Positions 11,900 to 22,702 of a DNA stretch of 64,000 bases are shown here, piece after piece. The notes beneath the pieces were generated by a model, which ran no database searches, was not told the DNA's origin, and saw only the letters and a program-made list of their open reading frames with translations. The translations under genes were made by a program, and so were the position numbers. The stretch spans positions 1 through 64,000 of the forward strand of contig JAESUZ010001755.1 in the NCBI GenBank assembly GCA_017311185.1. Direction: 5' to 3'. Within the stretch, counting starts at the first letter, position 1; each line of letters opens with the position of its first letter. The DNA is from Proteles cristata cristata (Eukaryota > Chordata > Mammalia > Carnivora > Hyaenidae).

Positions 11900-12600
11900 G
11901 GAACACAATGACTCTAAACTTATATATTTCAGTAATACACTGAATGTAAATGGACTAAAAGCTCCAATCAAAAGATATAGGGTAGCAGAATGGATAAAAA
12001 AAAATCCATCTATTTGCTGTCTATAAGAAACTCATTTTAGACAGGAGGACATCATCAGATTGAATGTAAGGGGATGGAAAAATATCTATCATGTTACAGG
12101 AAGTCAAAAGAAAGCTGGAATAGCCATACTTACTTTAAAGTTAAGGGAGTAACAAAAGATGAAGAAGGGCATTATATCATAATGCCAGGGTCTATCCATC
12201 AGGAAGATCTAACAATTATAAATGTCTACACACCAAATTCAGAAGCATCCAAATACATAAAACAATGAATCACAAACAGAAATAATTTTGTTGTTAAGAA
12301 TGTGCTAATTGCAGAAGATTTTAATACTCCACTTACAGAAATAGATAGAACAAATAGACAGAAAACCACTAAAGAAATAATGGACCTGAAAGACACATTG
12401 GACCAGATAGATTTGAGAGATATATTTAGAACTTTATATCCTGAGGCTACGAAATTCACTTTCTTCTCGAGTGCACATGGTACATTCTCCAAGATAGAAC
12501 AAATACTGGGTCATAAAGCAACCCTCAAAAAATATAAAAAATGGAGATCATACCATGCACACTTTCAGATCACAATCCGATGAAACTTGAAATCAACACA
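11900..12600 (+). pseudogene. L1-B ORF2 endonuclease remnant
   Basis: Encodes an APE-like L1 endonuclease in pieces. The blocks for LTL..VNGLKAPIKRYRVAEW (about 11910-11995), the CC/Q-E-T-H-type region (12015-12040), IINVYTPN (12208-12231) and EDFNTPL (12313-12333) are visible, so the catalytic aspartate of the DFN motif is kept. Stops and frameshifts occur between them (for example the TAA after VCC at about 12025). The open frames at 12074-12265 and 12302-12580 are parts of it. Confidence 0.8.
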
Positions 12601-13338
12601 GGAAAAAGTCTGGAAAACCTCCAAAAACATGGAGGTTAAAGAACACCCTACAAAAGAATGAACGGAACAGCTAGGCAATTAGAGATGAAATTTTAAAAAA
12701 TATGGAAACAAATGAAAATGAAAATACAACTATCCAAACTCTTTATTTCAAGAAACTAAAAAAGTGCAAATGCAAACTCTAACAGTGCACCTAAAGAACT
12801 AGGAGGAGAGCGGCAAGAGTACCCCAAAACTAGCAGAACAAGACAAATAATAAATATTAGGACAGAAATAAACAATAGATAATCCAAAAGAAACAGTTGA
12901 ACAGATCAATGAAACGAAGAGTTGTTTGTTTGTTTGTTTGTTTTGAGAAGATAAACAAAATTGACAAACCTGTAGCCAGGTTTCTCAAAAAGAAAAGACA
13001 GCATCCAAACAGACAAAATCATGAATGAAAATGGATCTATCACAACCAATCCCTTAGGAATAAAAGTAATTATCAAGAAATACTATGAAAATTGTATGTG
13101 AACAAAATGGACCACCTAGAAGAAATAGACAAATTCCTAAAAACACACACTAACAAAATTCACATGGGAAGAGACAGAAAATCTGAACAGATCCATTACC
13201 GGTGAAGAAATTGAATCAGTTATCAAAAATGTCCCGACAAATAAGAGCACTGGACCAGATGGCTTTCCTGGAGAATTCTACTAGATATTTAAATCAGGGT
13301 TAATACCCATTTTTCTCAAGCTATTCCAAAAAATAGAA

Positions 13339-14412
13339 ATGGAAGGAAAACTTCCTGACTCCTTCTATGAAGCCAGCACCACATTGATTCCCAAAACAAA
13401 CAGAGACCCAGAAAAAAAAAAAAAGGGGGTGAACTACAGGCCAATATCCTTGATGGATACAGATGGAAAAATACTCAAAAAGATACTTGCAAATCGAATG
13501 CAACAGCACATAAAAAGAATTATCCACCATGATCAAGCAGGATTAATTCCCAGGTTTCAGGGATTGTTCAATATTCACATATCAATCAATGTAATGCATC
13601 ACATTAACAAAAGAAAATATAAAAAACATATGACCCTGTCAATAGATGCAGGAAAAGAATTTGACAAAATACAGCATCCTTACTTTATAAAAACTCTTGA
13701 GAGTGTCGGGATAGAAAGAACTTACTTAAAAATCATAAAAGCCATTAATGAAAAGCCCACAGCTAATATCATCTTCAATGGGGAAAAACTGAGAGCTTTC
13801 CCCCTGAGATCGGGAACACAACAAGGATGTCCATTCTCACCACTGTTGTTTAACATAGTGCTAGAAGACTTAGCATCAGCAATCAGACAATAAAAGGAAA
13901 TAAAAGGTACCAGAAATGGCAAAGATGAAGTCAAACTTTCACTTTACGCAGATGACATGATATTCTACATGGAAAACCTGACAGGCTCCACCAGAAGTCT
14001 ACTTGAACTGATTCATGAATTCACCAAAGTCGCAGGGTACAAAATCAATGTACAGAAATCGGTTGCATTTTTATACACCAATTATGGAGCAACAGAAAGA
14101 GAAATCAAGAAATTGATCCCATTCACAATTGCAGCAAGGCCCATAAAATACCTAGGAATAAACCTAACCAAAGATGCAAAAGATATGTATGATGAAAACT
14201 ATGGAAAACTTATGAAGGAAATTGAAGAAGACACAAAGAAATGGAAAAACATTCCATGTTCATGGATCAGAAGAATAAATATTGTTAAAATATCATTAGT
14301 ACCCATAGCAATCTTCACATTCAATGCAATCCCAATCAAATTTACACAAGCATTCTTCTCAAAGCCAGAACAAACAATCCTAAAATTTGTATGGAACGAC
14401 AAAAGACCCTGA
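13339..14412 (+). pseudogene. L1-B ORF2 reverse transcriptase remnant
   Basis: Open blocks of 184 codons (13339-13890) and 151 codons (13957-14409) cover RT fingers to palm: the [41 protein letters not shown] and [15 protein letters not shown] motifs, then the catalytic box Y-A-D-D at 13944-13955. A stop at 13891-13893 (one base change from CAA) separates the blocks. An A run at 13409-13421 adds lysines. The protein stops at 14410. The minus-strand frames here are shadows. Confidence 0.9.
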
Positions 14413-14640
14413 ATATCCAACATAATATTGAGGAAGAAAACTAACGGGAAGCATTAGAATCCCATACTTTAGCTCTACTACAAAGCTGTAACCATCAAGA
14501 CAGTATGGTATTGGCACAAAAATAGATACATAGACCAGTGGAATAGACTAGAGAACCCAGAATTGTTGCATTATATGCTAACTAACTTGGATGTAAATGT
14601 TTAAAAATTCATAAAAAAGAAATAAAGCTCATAAAAGTTT

Positions 14641-14774
14641 AAACATAAAAAATTCTATTGCAATAGGATTTGATGTCTATAATATTAATCTATTTTTAAA
14701 TATGCTGCCTTTGGTAAAAATGAATTTGCAAGTATTTTGATAACCAAATAGAGAACAAAGGTATTATTTTCAAA
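14641..14774 (+). other. Non-L1 segment between L1-B tail and its target duplication
   Basis: About 130 bp of AT-rich non-L1 sequence lies between the A-rich end of L1-B and the putative right target duplication at 14775. It may be a 3'-transduced flank carried in with L1-B. The poly(A) expected at its right end is only a short TTTTCAAAA, so the case is weak. Confidence 0.4.
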
Positions 14775-16947
14775 AATCTGTAGCTTTCCTGAGACCTAAA
14801 ATTTGTTTATTGTAGGAAGCAATGGCTACATCTATGTATTTTATATATTCCACTCTGACACACTATGTCTTTTGAATAGAACATTCCCTTTATATTCAAA
14901 GTAATTATTGACAGATATGTATTTACTTCCATTTTACTACTTGTTTTGTTGTTGTTTCTGGAGATTTCTATGATCCTTTTTTGTCTTTGTCACTTTTGGC
15001 CTTTCCTTTCCCTCTCAAAGATTTCCCTTTAATATTTCTCACAGGGCTGGTTTAATGTTCATGGCCCCTGTAAGTTTTGTTTATCTGGGAAATACTTTGT
15101 ATCTCTTTTATTTTGAATAATATCTTTGATGGATAGAGTGTTCTTGGCTACAGATTTTTCCCAATATATAAAAAATCTCCGGCTAACCTTATGAGTTTTC
15201 CCTTATAAGGTAAAGATATCGTTTATCTTACTGATTTGAGGATTCTTTTTTTTATCACTATATTTTGCAAATCCAATTGCAATATGTCTCGGAGTTGGCC
15301 TGTTTTTGTTGATTTTGATGAGTGTTCTCTGTGCGTCCTGTATATGGATGTCTATTTCATCCCTCTATAAGGTAGGTTTTCAGCTATTATTTCCTTAAAT
15401 GAATTTTCTGTATCCCTTTCTTCTTCTGGGACTCCTATAATACAAAGGTTATTATGTTTGATGGAGTCAGAATTCTCTAAGTCTATTCTCATCTTGCATA
15501 ATTATTCTTTCTCTATTTTGTTCACCTTCATTATTTTCCATTATTTTGTCTCCTAGATCCTGATTTGTTCTGCCTCTTCCAGAATGCTGGTCATTTCAAC
15601 ATGCTTGTTTCCAATCTCCTTCATTGCATTCTTCATCTCTAATTGATTCTCTCTCTCTCTTTTTTTTAATCTTTTGTGTCTTTAGTAGAGTTCTTACTGA
15701 TGTCTTCTTATTCCAAGCACAATGAGTATTCTCATGATGCTTTAAATTCTCCTTCAGGTATGTTATTTATATCTGTTTTGATAAGATCTCTGGCCATAAC
15801 ATATCTTGTTCTTTCTTTTGGGATGAACTTCTCTGTCATCACATTTTTCTACATCTCTGTGTTAGAAAAGCCAGTTATGTCTCCTGCTCCTGAGAGAGAT
15901 GGCTTTATGAAAAAGAGGTCCTGTAATTCCCAAGGAGTGGCACTTCAGGGAGTATCTCTGGTGTGTCCTGCCATTGCGTTATAGCTGCTCTATCCTTCAG
16001 TCCAGGTGTCTGAAGAGGTTCTCCTTGCCTTCTGTGAAGTGTTTGGACCCTGGACTGAATGTGGCAAGTTTTAATTAATTTTGTTCTGATCTACTTGGGA
16101 AATGAAACCTGACACTACTTCCACCAGATTTGAGGCTCTACAGAATTCTTTGGTAGGGAGAGTGGTGTGGGTAGTGGTTCTTTCTGTTCTGCTGATGGAG
16201 ATGCCTGCCACACTGGGACTGAGGCAAACTTGACTAAGAAGGGCAGTCTGGCCAGAGCTCAGGGGTGTTGTGCTTGGTGTAAGCAAGTTAGGCAACCAGT
16301 GATAGTGCTTCATTGCTTCCCTCAGGTGACTCTGTGTTTATTTATGCTGAGGCATGGAGCAGGTATACCGTGCCCTCCAGCTCCATTGTTCCCAAACAAG
16401 TACCTTTGTGAATACTGCCTCTCAGGGATTCACTCTTATAATCTCTTCCCTGTGTCCAGAAGGCATTCTTCAGATCTCTGTTTCCATTCTATCTGCAATC
16501 TGGGTGTATTTCTCCCTTCTCTCCAGAAGCAGGACAGTGCTTTCCAGGCTCTATCCCTGTCAAGCCCACTAATCTTTAAAACTCTCAGCTTTAAGCCCCA
16601 TTGGTTGCAAGAACTCATGAAATCCACTCTTGTATTCCAAGCCAATGTCTTTGGGGAAATGTTCTCCTTGTGTGTTTTCCTGTATGCTTCTCTCTTCCTC
16701 ACGATTCTCGGTGATCATATCACCCTCCCATCCACAGCAGTTAATACCCATTTCTCCTCTAAACCATGTCTCTGCAATTCCGACCTTCTTTGATATGTGC
16801 TCTTCTCCTTTTAGTTGTAGGGTTGATCTGTCAGTTCAGGTCGATTTCTGGGGTAATCAGGATAATTTAATAGTTATGTATTTGTGTTTCTGGAACAAGA
16901 GAAGCCTAGGGACCCCCTAATCTGCTGCCATCTTCCAGGAGTCCTAT
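14775..16947 (-). mobile_element. L1-A, 5' part: start of ORF2, ORF1 and 5'UTR
   Basis: L1-A resumes at a duplication (AATCTGTAGCTTTCCTGA, compare AATCTGCAGCTGTCTTGG at 6278-6295). The next bases continue the endonuclease region exactly where the left piece stopped. Read on minus it then holds the ORF2 start, the spacer, ORF1 (about 15080-15900, coiled-coil region near 15500-15650) and a GC-richer 5'UTR ending at 16910-16945 with AGATGGCAGCAGATTAGGGG, the usual L1 5' start. The 208-codon plus-strand frame at 16167-16790 is a chance frame in antisense 5'UTR. Confidence 0.82.
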
Positions 16948-17120
16948 TAGAAATACTACCAATTCTTAAATGTTTGGGTACTTCTCCAGGATTAATAGGC
17001 TACTTCTCAGTTTTTCTTATCACGTGTTCGGTAAGCCACTTTCTCAAATCTAGTTTTGGGGTTAGGGTTAAGGTTAAGGTTAGGGTTTGTATCCTTCAAC
17101 TCAGAGTCCATGTGCTTTTT
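16948..17120. other. Short non-L1 stretch with telomere-like repeat
   Basis: Unassigned sequence between L1-A and the next SINE and L1. It contains a degenerate telomere-type array at 17060-17087, listed separately. Confidence 0.5.
17060..17087 (+). repeat. Interstitial telomere-like (TTAGGG/TTAAGG) array
   Basis: Four to five consecutive units reading TTAGGG, TTAAGG, TTAAGG, TTAGGG. Two units match the vertebrate telomere hexamer and two differ by one base. Short arrays like this occur inside chromosomes, so this does not imply a chromosome end. Confidence 0.8.
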
Positions 17121-17133
17121 TATTTCCTCTTTT

Positions 17134-17341
17134 TTTTTTAAATGTTTTTTTATTTATTTCTGGGAGAGAGTGAGAGAGACAGCGTGAGCAGGGGAGGGTC
17201 AGAGAGAGAAAGGGAGTCACAGATTGAAACAGGCTCCAGGCTCTGAGCTGTCAGTCAGCACAGAGCCCGATGCGGGGCTCGAACCCATGAACCACGAGAT
17301 CATGATCGGACGCTTAACCGACTAAGCCACCCAAGCGTCCC
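17134..17341 (-). mobile_element. Felid SINE
   Basis: Antisense SINE with the perfect duplication TATTTCCTCTTTT at 17121-17133 and 17342-17354. Confidence 0.93.
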
Positions 17342-17411
17342 TATTTCCTCTTTTATTTCCTCATTGACCTATTAATTGTTTAGTAGCATGTTTTTAAATT
17401 TCTATGTATTT
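17342..17411 (-). mobile_element. Fragment of older L1 ORF2
   Basis: About 70 bp matching, on minus, the ORF2 segment between endonuclease and RT (the TTGTTTAGTAGCATG block). It stops where L1-D begins. It is too short to place precisely. Confidence 0.5.
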
Positions 17412-18718
17412 GTAGTCTTTTGGATAAATTTCTAGCAGTGCAATTGCTGGATCATAGGATAGTTCCATTTTTAATTTTTTTTTTTTTTTTTTGTGGAACC
17501 TCCACACTATTTTCCACAGTGGATGCAAAATTTTGCATTCCCACCAATAGTGCAAGAGGGTTCCCATTTCTTCACATACTGCCCAACATCTGTTATTTCC
17601 TGAGTTGTTAATTTTAGCCACTCTGACCAGTGTGAGGTGGTATCTCAATGTGGTTTCGATTTGGATTTCCCTGATGATGAATGGTGTTGAGCACTTTTCC
17701 ATGTGTCTGATGGTCATCTGGGTGTCTTCTTTGGAAAAGTGTCTATTAATGTCTTCTGCCCATTTCTTCACTGGATTGTTTGCTTTTCAGGTGTTGAGTT
17801 TTGTTATAGATTTTGGATACTAACCCTTTATCTGATCTGTCATTTACTAATATCTTCTCTCATTCTGTCTGTTGCCTTTTAGTGTTCTTGATTGTTTCTG
17901 TTGCAGTGCAGAAGCTTTTTATCTTAATGAGGTCCCAATATTTCATTTTTGCTTTTATTTCCCTTGCCTCTGAAGACATGTCAAGTAAGAAGTTGCTGCA
18001 GCTGAAGTCAAAGAGGTTGTTGCCTGTTTTCTCAAAGGGTTTTGATTCTCACATTTAGGTCTTTCATCCATTTTGAGTTTATTTTTGTTTATAGTGTAAG
18101 AAAGTCATCCAGAATAATTCTTCTGCATTTTGGTGACCAGTGTTCTGAAAACTTTGCTGAAAAGACTGTTATTATTCCATTAGATATGCTTTCCTGCTCT
18201 GTCAAGATTGGTTGACCATACATTTGTGGATCTAATTCTGAGTTCTGTATTCTATCTCATTGTTGTATGTGTCTACTTTTTGTGCATATGCCATACTGTC
18301 TTGATGATTACAGCTTTGTAGTAGAGGCTAACATCCGGGATTATAATACCTTCCGCTTTGTTTTTTTTTTTTCAACATTACTTTGGCTATTCAGGGTTTT
18401 TTGTGGTTCCAAACAAATTTTAGGATTGTTTGTTCTAGCTCTGAGAAGAATGCTGGTACAATTTTGATTGGCATTGCACTGAAAGTGTGGATTGCTTTGG
18501 GTACTACTGACATGTTAACAATACTTGTTCTTCTAATCCATGAGCATGGACTATTTTTGAATTTCTTTGTATCTTCTTAAATTTCTTATATCAGCTTTTT
18601 ATAGTTTTCAGCATACAGATCTTTCACATCTTTGGGTCAGTTTATTCCTAGGTATTTTATGGTTCGTGGTGCAATTGTAAATGGGATTGATTTCTCTTTC
18701 TGTTGATTCATTATTGGT

Positions 18719-19524
18719 TTATAAAAATGCAACTGATTTCTGTACATTGATTTTGTATCCTATGATATTGTCAAATTCATGTGTCATTTCTAGCAGATTT
18801 TTGGTGGAGTCTTTCTGGTTTTCCATGTAGAGTATCATGTCATCTGAGAAAAGTGAAAGTCTTACTTCTTCTTTGCCTATTTGGATGCCTTTTATATCAT
18901 TTTGTTCTCTGATTGCTGATGTCAGGACATCTAACACTGTGTTAAACAACAGTGGTAAGAGTGGACATCCCTGTCGTGTTCCTGATCCCTAGGTGAAAAC
19001 TCAATTTTTCCCTATTGAGGAAGATATTAGCTGTGGGCTTTTCATATATGGTTTTTATTATGTTAAGGTATGTTCCTTCTATCCTAACTTTCTTGATGGT
19101 TTTTATTAATAAAGGATGCTGTATTTTGTCAAATGCTTTTTTCTGCATCTATTGACAGGATCATATGGCTGTTATCCTTTCTTTTATTAATGTGATGTAT
19201 CACATTGCTTGATTTGCAAATATCAAACCAGCCCTGAAGCCCAGGAATGAATCTCACTTAATCATGGTGAATAATTCTTTTAATATACTGTGGAATTCGA
19301 TTTGGTAGTATATTTTTGAGAATTTTTACATCCATTTTCATCAGGGATACTGGTCTGTAGTTCTTTTTAGTTGGGTCTCTATCTGATTTGAGAATCAAGG
19401 CAATGCTGGCTTCATAATATGAATCTGGAAGCTTTCCTTCCATTTCTATTTTTTGGAGCAGCTTGGGAAGGATAGGTATTGACTCTGCTTTAAATGTTCT
19501 GGTAGAATTCCCCTGGGAAGCCAT
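18719..19524 (-). pseudogene. L1-D ORF2 reverse transcriptase remnant
   Basis: Three minus-strand frames together cover L1 RT: 19258-19524 ([22 protein letters not shown]), 18942-19148 (KAFDKIQHP and the following helix) and 18719-18949 ([28 protein letters not shown]). The catalytic box is F-S-D-D. The two aspartates remain. They are split by frameshifts, so there is no functional product. Confidence 0.85.
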
Positions 19525-20304
19525 CTGGACCAGGATTCTTATTTTTTAGGACATTTTTGATGATTGATTCAATTTATTTACTGGTTATGGGTCTGTTCAA
19601 ATTTTCTGTTTCTCCCCGTTTGAGTTTTGATAGTGTGTGGGTATCTTGGAATTTGTCTATTTCTTCCAGGTCGTCCAGTTTGTTGCCATATAATTTTTTC
19701 ATAGTATTCTCTAAAAATTGTTTGTATTTCTGTGGTGTTTGTTGTTATCTCTCCTCTTTGATCTGTGATTTTATTTATTTGGTTTCTGTCTCTCTTATCT
19801 TTGAGAAGTTTGGGTAGGGGGATTATCAATTTTGTTTATTCTTTCAAAAAACTAGCTCTTAGATTCATTTATCAATTCTACTGTGTTTGGGGAGGTGCTA
19901 TATTGTTTATTTCTACTCCAGTTTTATTATTTCACTTCTGCTGGCTTTGAGGTTCCTTTGCTGCTCTGCTTTTAGTTCTTTTAGGTATGAGGTTAGATTT
20001 TGTATTTGGGATTTTCCTTGTTGCTTGAGATAGGCTTGGACTGCAATGTATTTTCCTCTTAGCACTGCCTTTGCTTCATCCCAAGGGTCTAGACTGTTGT
20101 GATTCATTTCCATTTGCTTCCATATATATATATTTTTTTAATTTCTTCTTTAATTGTCTGGTTGACCCATTCATTCTTTAGTAGGATGTTCTTTAACCTC
20201 CGTGCAGTTGGAGGCTTTTTAAATATTTTCTTGTGGTTGATTGCAAGTTTCATAGTATTGTGATTTAAAAATATACATGGTATGATATCAATTCGTTTTT
20301 AAAT

Positions 20305-20384
20305 TTTATTTATTTTTAAATAGTTTATTGTCAAGTTGGTTTCCATATAACTCCCAGTGATGATCTCCATAAGTGCCCTCCCCC
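20305..20384 (-). mobile_element. Very short 5'-truncated L1 3' end
   Basis: Only about 65 bp of L1 3'UTR (TAGTTTATTGTCAAGTTGGT onward, ending AAGTGCCCTCCCCC) plus an A-rich tail (T-rich on plus, 20297-20320). It lies inside the L1-D endonuclease region, which continues on both sides. Confidence 0.8.
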
Positions 20385-21184
20385 TTTATTGAGGGCTGTT
20401 TTGTGACTCAGTATGTGATCTAACTTGGAGAATATTCCTTGTATACACGAGAAGAATATGTATTACTCTGATTTTGGATGAAAAGTTCTGAATACATCTG
20501 TCAAGTACATCTGACCCATTGTATCATTCAGGGTCATTGTTCTTTACTGATTTTCTGTCTAGATTAACTGTCCATTGCTGTAAGAGGATATTAAAATTCC
20601 CTGCAATTACTATATTTTTATCAATAAGATTGCTTATGTTAGTGATTGATTTATATATTTGGAAAACCATGTTGGGGGCATAAAGATTTACAATTGTTAG
20701 TCCTTCTTGATATATAGACCCTGTAATTATGAAATAATGTCCTTCTTCATCTCTTATTACAGTCTTTAGTTTAAAATCTAGATTGTCTTATATAAGTATG
20801 GCTACTCTAGCTTTCTTTTGACTTCCAGTAGCATGATAGATGATTCTCCATCCCCTCACTTTCAGTCTGAAGCTGCCCTCAGGTCTGAATTGATTCTCTT
20901 GTGGATATAATATAGATGGATCTTGATTTTAAATCAATTCTGAAACCCAATGTCTTTTGAATGGGGCATTTAGTCCATTTACAATCAGAGTTATTATTGA
21001 AAGATATGGATTTAGTGTCATTGAGTTATCTGTAGGTCTCATGCTTGTGGTGATTCTCTGGCCCTTTGTAGTCTTTGCAACATTCCATTCATAGAGTCAC
21101 GCTTAGGATATCTAGCTGGTTTAGTGGTCATGAGCTTCTTCAGTGTTTGTTTGTCTGGGAAATCCTTTATCTCTCCTATTCTTT

Positions 21185-21398
21185 GTTTTATTTATTTTTT
21201 AATCTTTTGTTTATTTGTGAAGGAGAGAGAGAGAGAGAACAGGGGAGGGTCTGAGAGAAAGGGAGACAGAATCTGAAACAGGCTCCAGTCAGCTGCTGTC
21301 AGCACAAAGCCTGACGTGGGGCTTGAACCCACAAACTGTGAGATCATGACCTGAGCCGAAGTCGGACGCTTAACTGACCGGGCCACCCAGGTGCCCCT
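21185..21398 (-). mobile_element. Felid SINE, stack member 1
   Basis: Antisense SINE ending GGCCACCCAGGTGCCCC. Flanked by CTCTCCTATTCTTT at 21171-21184 and 21399-21412. Confidence 0.93.
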
Positions 21399-21412
21399 CT
21401 CTCCTATTCTTT

Positions 21413-21620
21413 TTTTTTAATGTTTATTTATTTTTGAGACAGAGAGAGACAGAGCACAAGCTTGGGAGGGTCAGAGAGAGTGAGAGACACAGAATTTGAA
21501 GCAGACTCCAGGCTTTGAGCTGTCAGCACAGAGCCCGATGCGGGGCTCAAACCCACAGACTGTGAGATCATGACCTGAGCATAAGTCAGACGACTGACTG
21601 ACTGAGCCACCCAGGCACCC
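21413..21620 (-). mobile_element. Felid SINE, stack member 2
   Basis: Antisense SINE ending GAGCCACCCAGGCACC. Starts right after a CTCTCCTATTCTTT copy and is followed by another, CTCTCCTATTCCTT (about 21621-21634). Confidence 0.93.
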
Positions 21621-21634
21621 CTCTCCTATTCCTT

Positions 21635-21865
21635 TTATATATATTTTTTTAATTTTTTAATAAGTTTTATTTATTTCTAGGAGAGAGAGACAGCGCAGCA
21701 GGGGAGGGTCAGAGAGAGAGGGAGTCACAGACTGAAACAGGCCCCAGGCTCCGAGCTGGCAGTCAGCACAGAGCCCGACGCAGGGCTCGAACCCACGAAC
21801 CGCGAGATCATGACCTAAGCGAAAGTCAGACGCTTAACCGACTAAGCCACCCAGGAGCCCCGCCC
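21635..21865 (-). mobile_element. Felid SINE, stack member 3
   Basis: Antisense SINE close to the consensus (GAACCGCGAGATCATGACC, GACTAAGCCACCCAGGAGCC), so it is the youngest-looking of the three. A fourth copy of the target, CTCTCCTATTCTTA, follows at about 21866-21879, where L1-D resumes. Confidence 0.93.
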
Positions 21866-22290
21866 CTCTCCTATTCTTAATGACAGCCTTACTGGATAAA
21901 GGATTCTCGGTTGCATATTTTTCTTATTCAGCACATTGAACATTTCCTTTCACTCCCTTCTGGCCTGTCAATTTTCAGTGGACAGGTCTGCTACTACCCT
22001 TATGTGTCTACCCTTGTAGGTTAAGGCCCATCTTTTCCCTAGATGCTTTCAGAATTCTCTCTGTATCTTTGTATTTTGCCAGTTTAATTATGATATTGCC
22101 ATAGTGAAGACCTATTCTTTCTGATTCTGAAGGGAGTTCTCTGTGCCTTCTGGATTTGGATTTCTGCTTCCTTCCTTTGTATTAAGGAAGCTCTCAGATG
22201 TAATTTGTTCAAGTTAATGTGCCGCTTCCTCTCTCTCTTTTTCTGGTGGAACCTCTATGATATGGATATTATTACATTTCATTAAATCAC

Positions 22291-22662
22291 TTACTTCTCT
22301 AATTCCCCTTTCATGGTCTGGTATTTTCTTATCACTATTTCTCTTGGCTTCATCATTTCCCAGATTTTATCTTGTATTTCACTTATTCTCCCATCTGCTT
22401 CCTCGATCCTTGAGGTCACTGTATCTAGTTTATTTTGCACCTCATTTATGACACTTTTTAATTCATTGTGACTATTTATTAGTTCCTTGATCTCTGCAGC
22501 AATAGATTCTCTGCTGTCGTCTATGCTTGTTTCAGGCCCAGCTATTAATCTTTTAACTATTCTAAATTCTTCATAAGGTATATTGTTTACATGTGTTTTA
22601 AAAAACTCTCTAGCTGTCATTTTTTCCTGAAATTTCTTTGGAGGAGAATTCTTCCATTTCAT
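22291..22662 (-). pseudogene. L1-D ORF1 N-terminal and coiled-coil remnant
   Basis: A 123-codon minus-strand open frame starting MKWKNSPPKKFQEKMTAREF, like the L1-P ORF1 start (KRKSSPPKKLQEEMTANELL). It continues into a heptad-like stretch with I/L spacing (about residues 55-100) typical of the trimerising coiled coil of L1 ORF1p, the RNA-binding chaperone. The RNA-recognition and C-terminal domains lie downstream at 22280-21880 in broken frames. Confidence 0.8.
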
Positions 22663-22702
22663 ATATTGACTAGTTTTCTCTCCTTTATGGGTTCTATTTT
22701 AT

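Larger units (their letters stand above)
11171..14640 (+). mobile_element. L1-B, 3' part: rest of ORF1, ORF2 and short 3' end
   Basis: L1-B resumes in ORF1 at the L1-C target duplication. ORF1 runs to about 11840 (the conserved GCCTATCAGAGTGGTGACAG block is at 11608), then the inter-ORF spacer, then ORF2 from about 11890. The ORF2 palm is present, but near 14570 the sequence jumps from the region after the palm directly to the final 3'UTR bases (ACTAACTTGGATGTAAATG) and an A-rich end. About 1.3 kb of ORF2 C-terminus and 3'UTR is therefore missing. A (TTTG)n run at 12922-12941 sits in ORF2. Confidence 0.85.
17412..22690 (-). mobile_element. L1-D: LINE-1 ORF2 and part of ORF1, 3' end missing
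   Basis: On minus this runs from ORF1 (about 22690 to 21880) through the endonuclease (about 20980-20400), the linker and RT (19800-18600) to the ORF2 C-terminus at 17412. The 3'UTR and tail are absent, so the 3' boundary is a break and not a normal insertion end. Open minus-strand pieces include 19258-19524 (RT fingers), 18942-19148 (F-D-K-I-Q region), 18719-18949 (palm; the box reads F-S-D-D, serine instead of alanine) and 17394-17771 (C-terminus). A T run at 17468-17492, a short L1 end at 20305-20384 and three stacked SINEs interrupt it. Confidence 0.85.

Noticed and set aside
16167..16300. Possible host gene promoter or CpG island in the GC-richer patches (also 7040-7200, 49360-49860, 59320-60000)
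   Set aside because: All these patches are L1 5'UTRs and correspond to each other or to the L1 start. They are short and not separate islands.
16167..16793. 208-codon plus-strand open frame, the longest outside L1 and ERV sense frames
   Set aside because: It lies antisense in the L1-A 5'UTR. The composition is arbitrary and overlapping frames on both strands are equally long, so it is a chance frame in GC-richer DNA.
17060..17087. Chromosome end or telomere
   Set aside because: Only four to five degenerate units, embedded in ordinary repeats.
21185..21865. CRISPR-like repeat array (regular repeats with similar spacing)
   Set aside because: The units are whole 210-bp SINEs in a mammalian genome, and the short repeated spacer is their target duplication.
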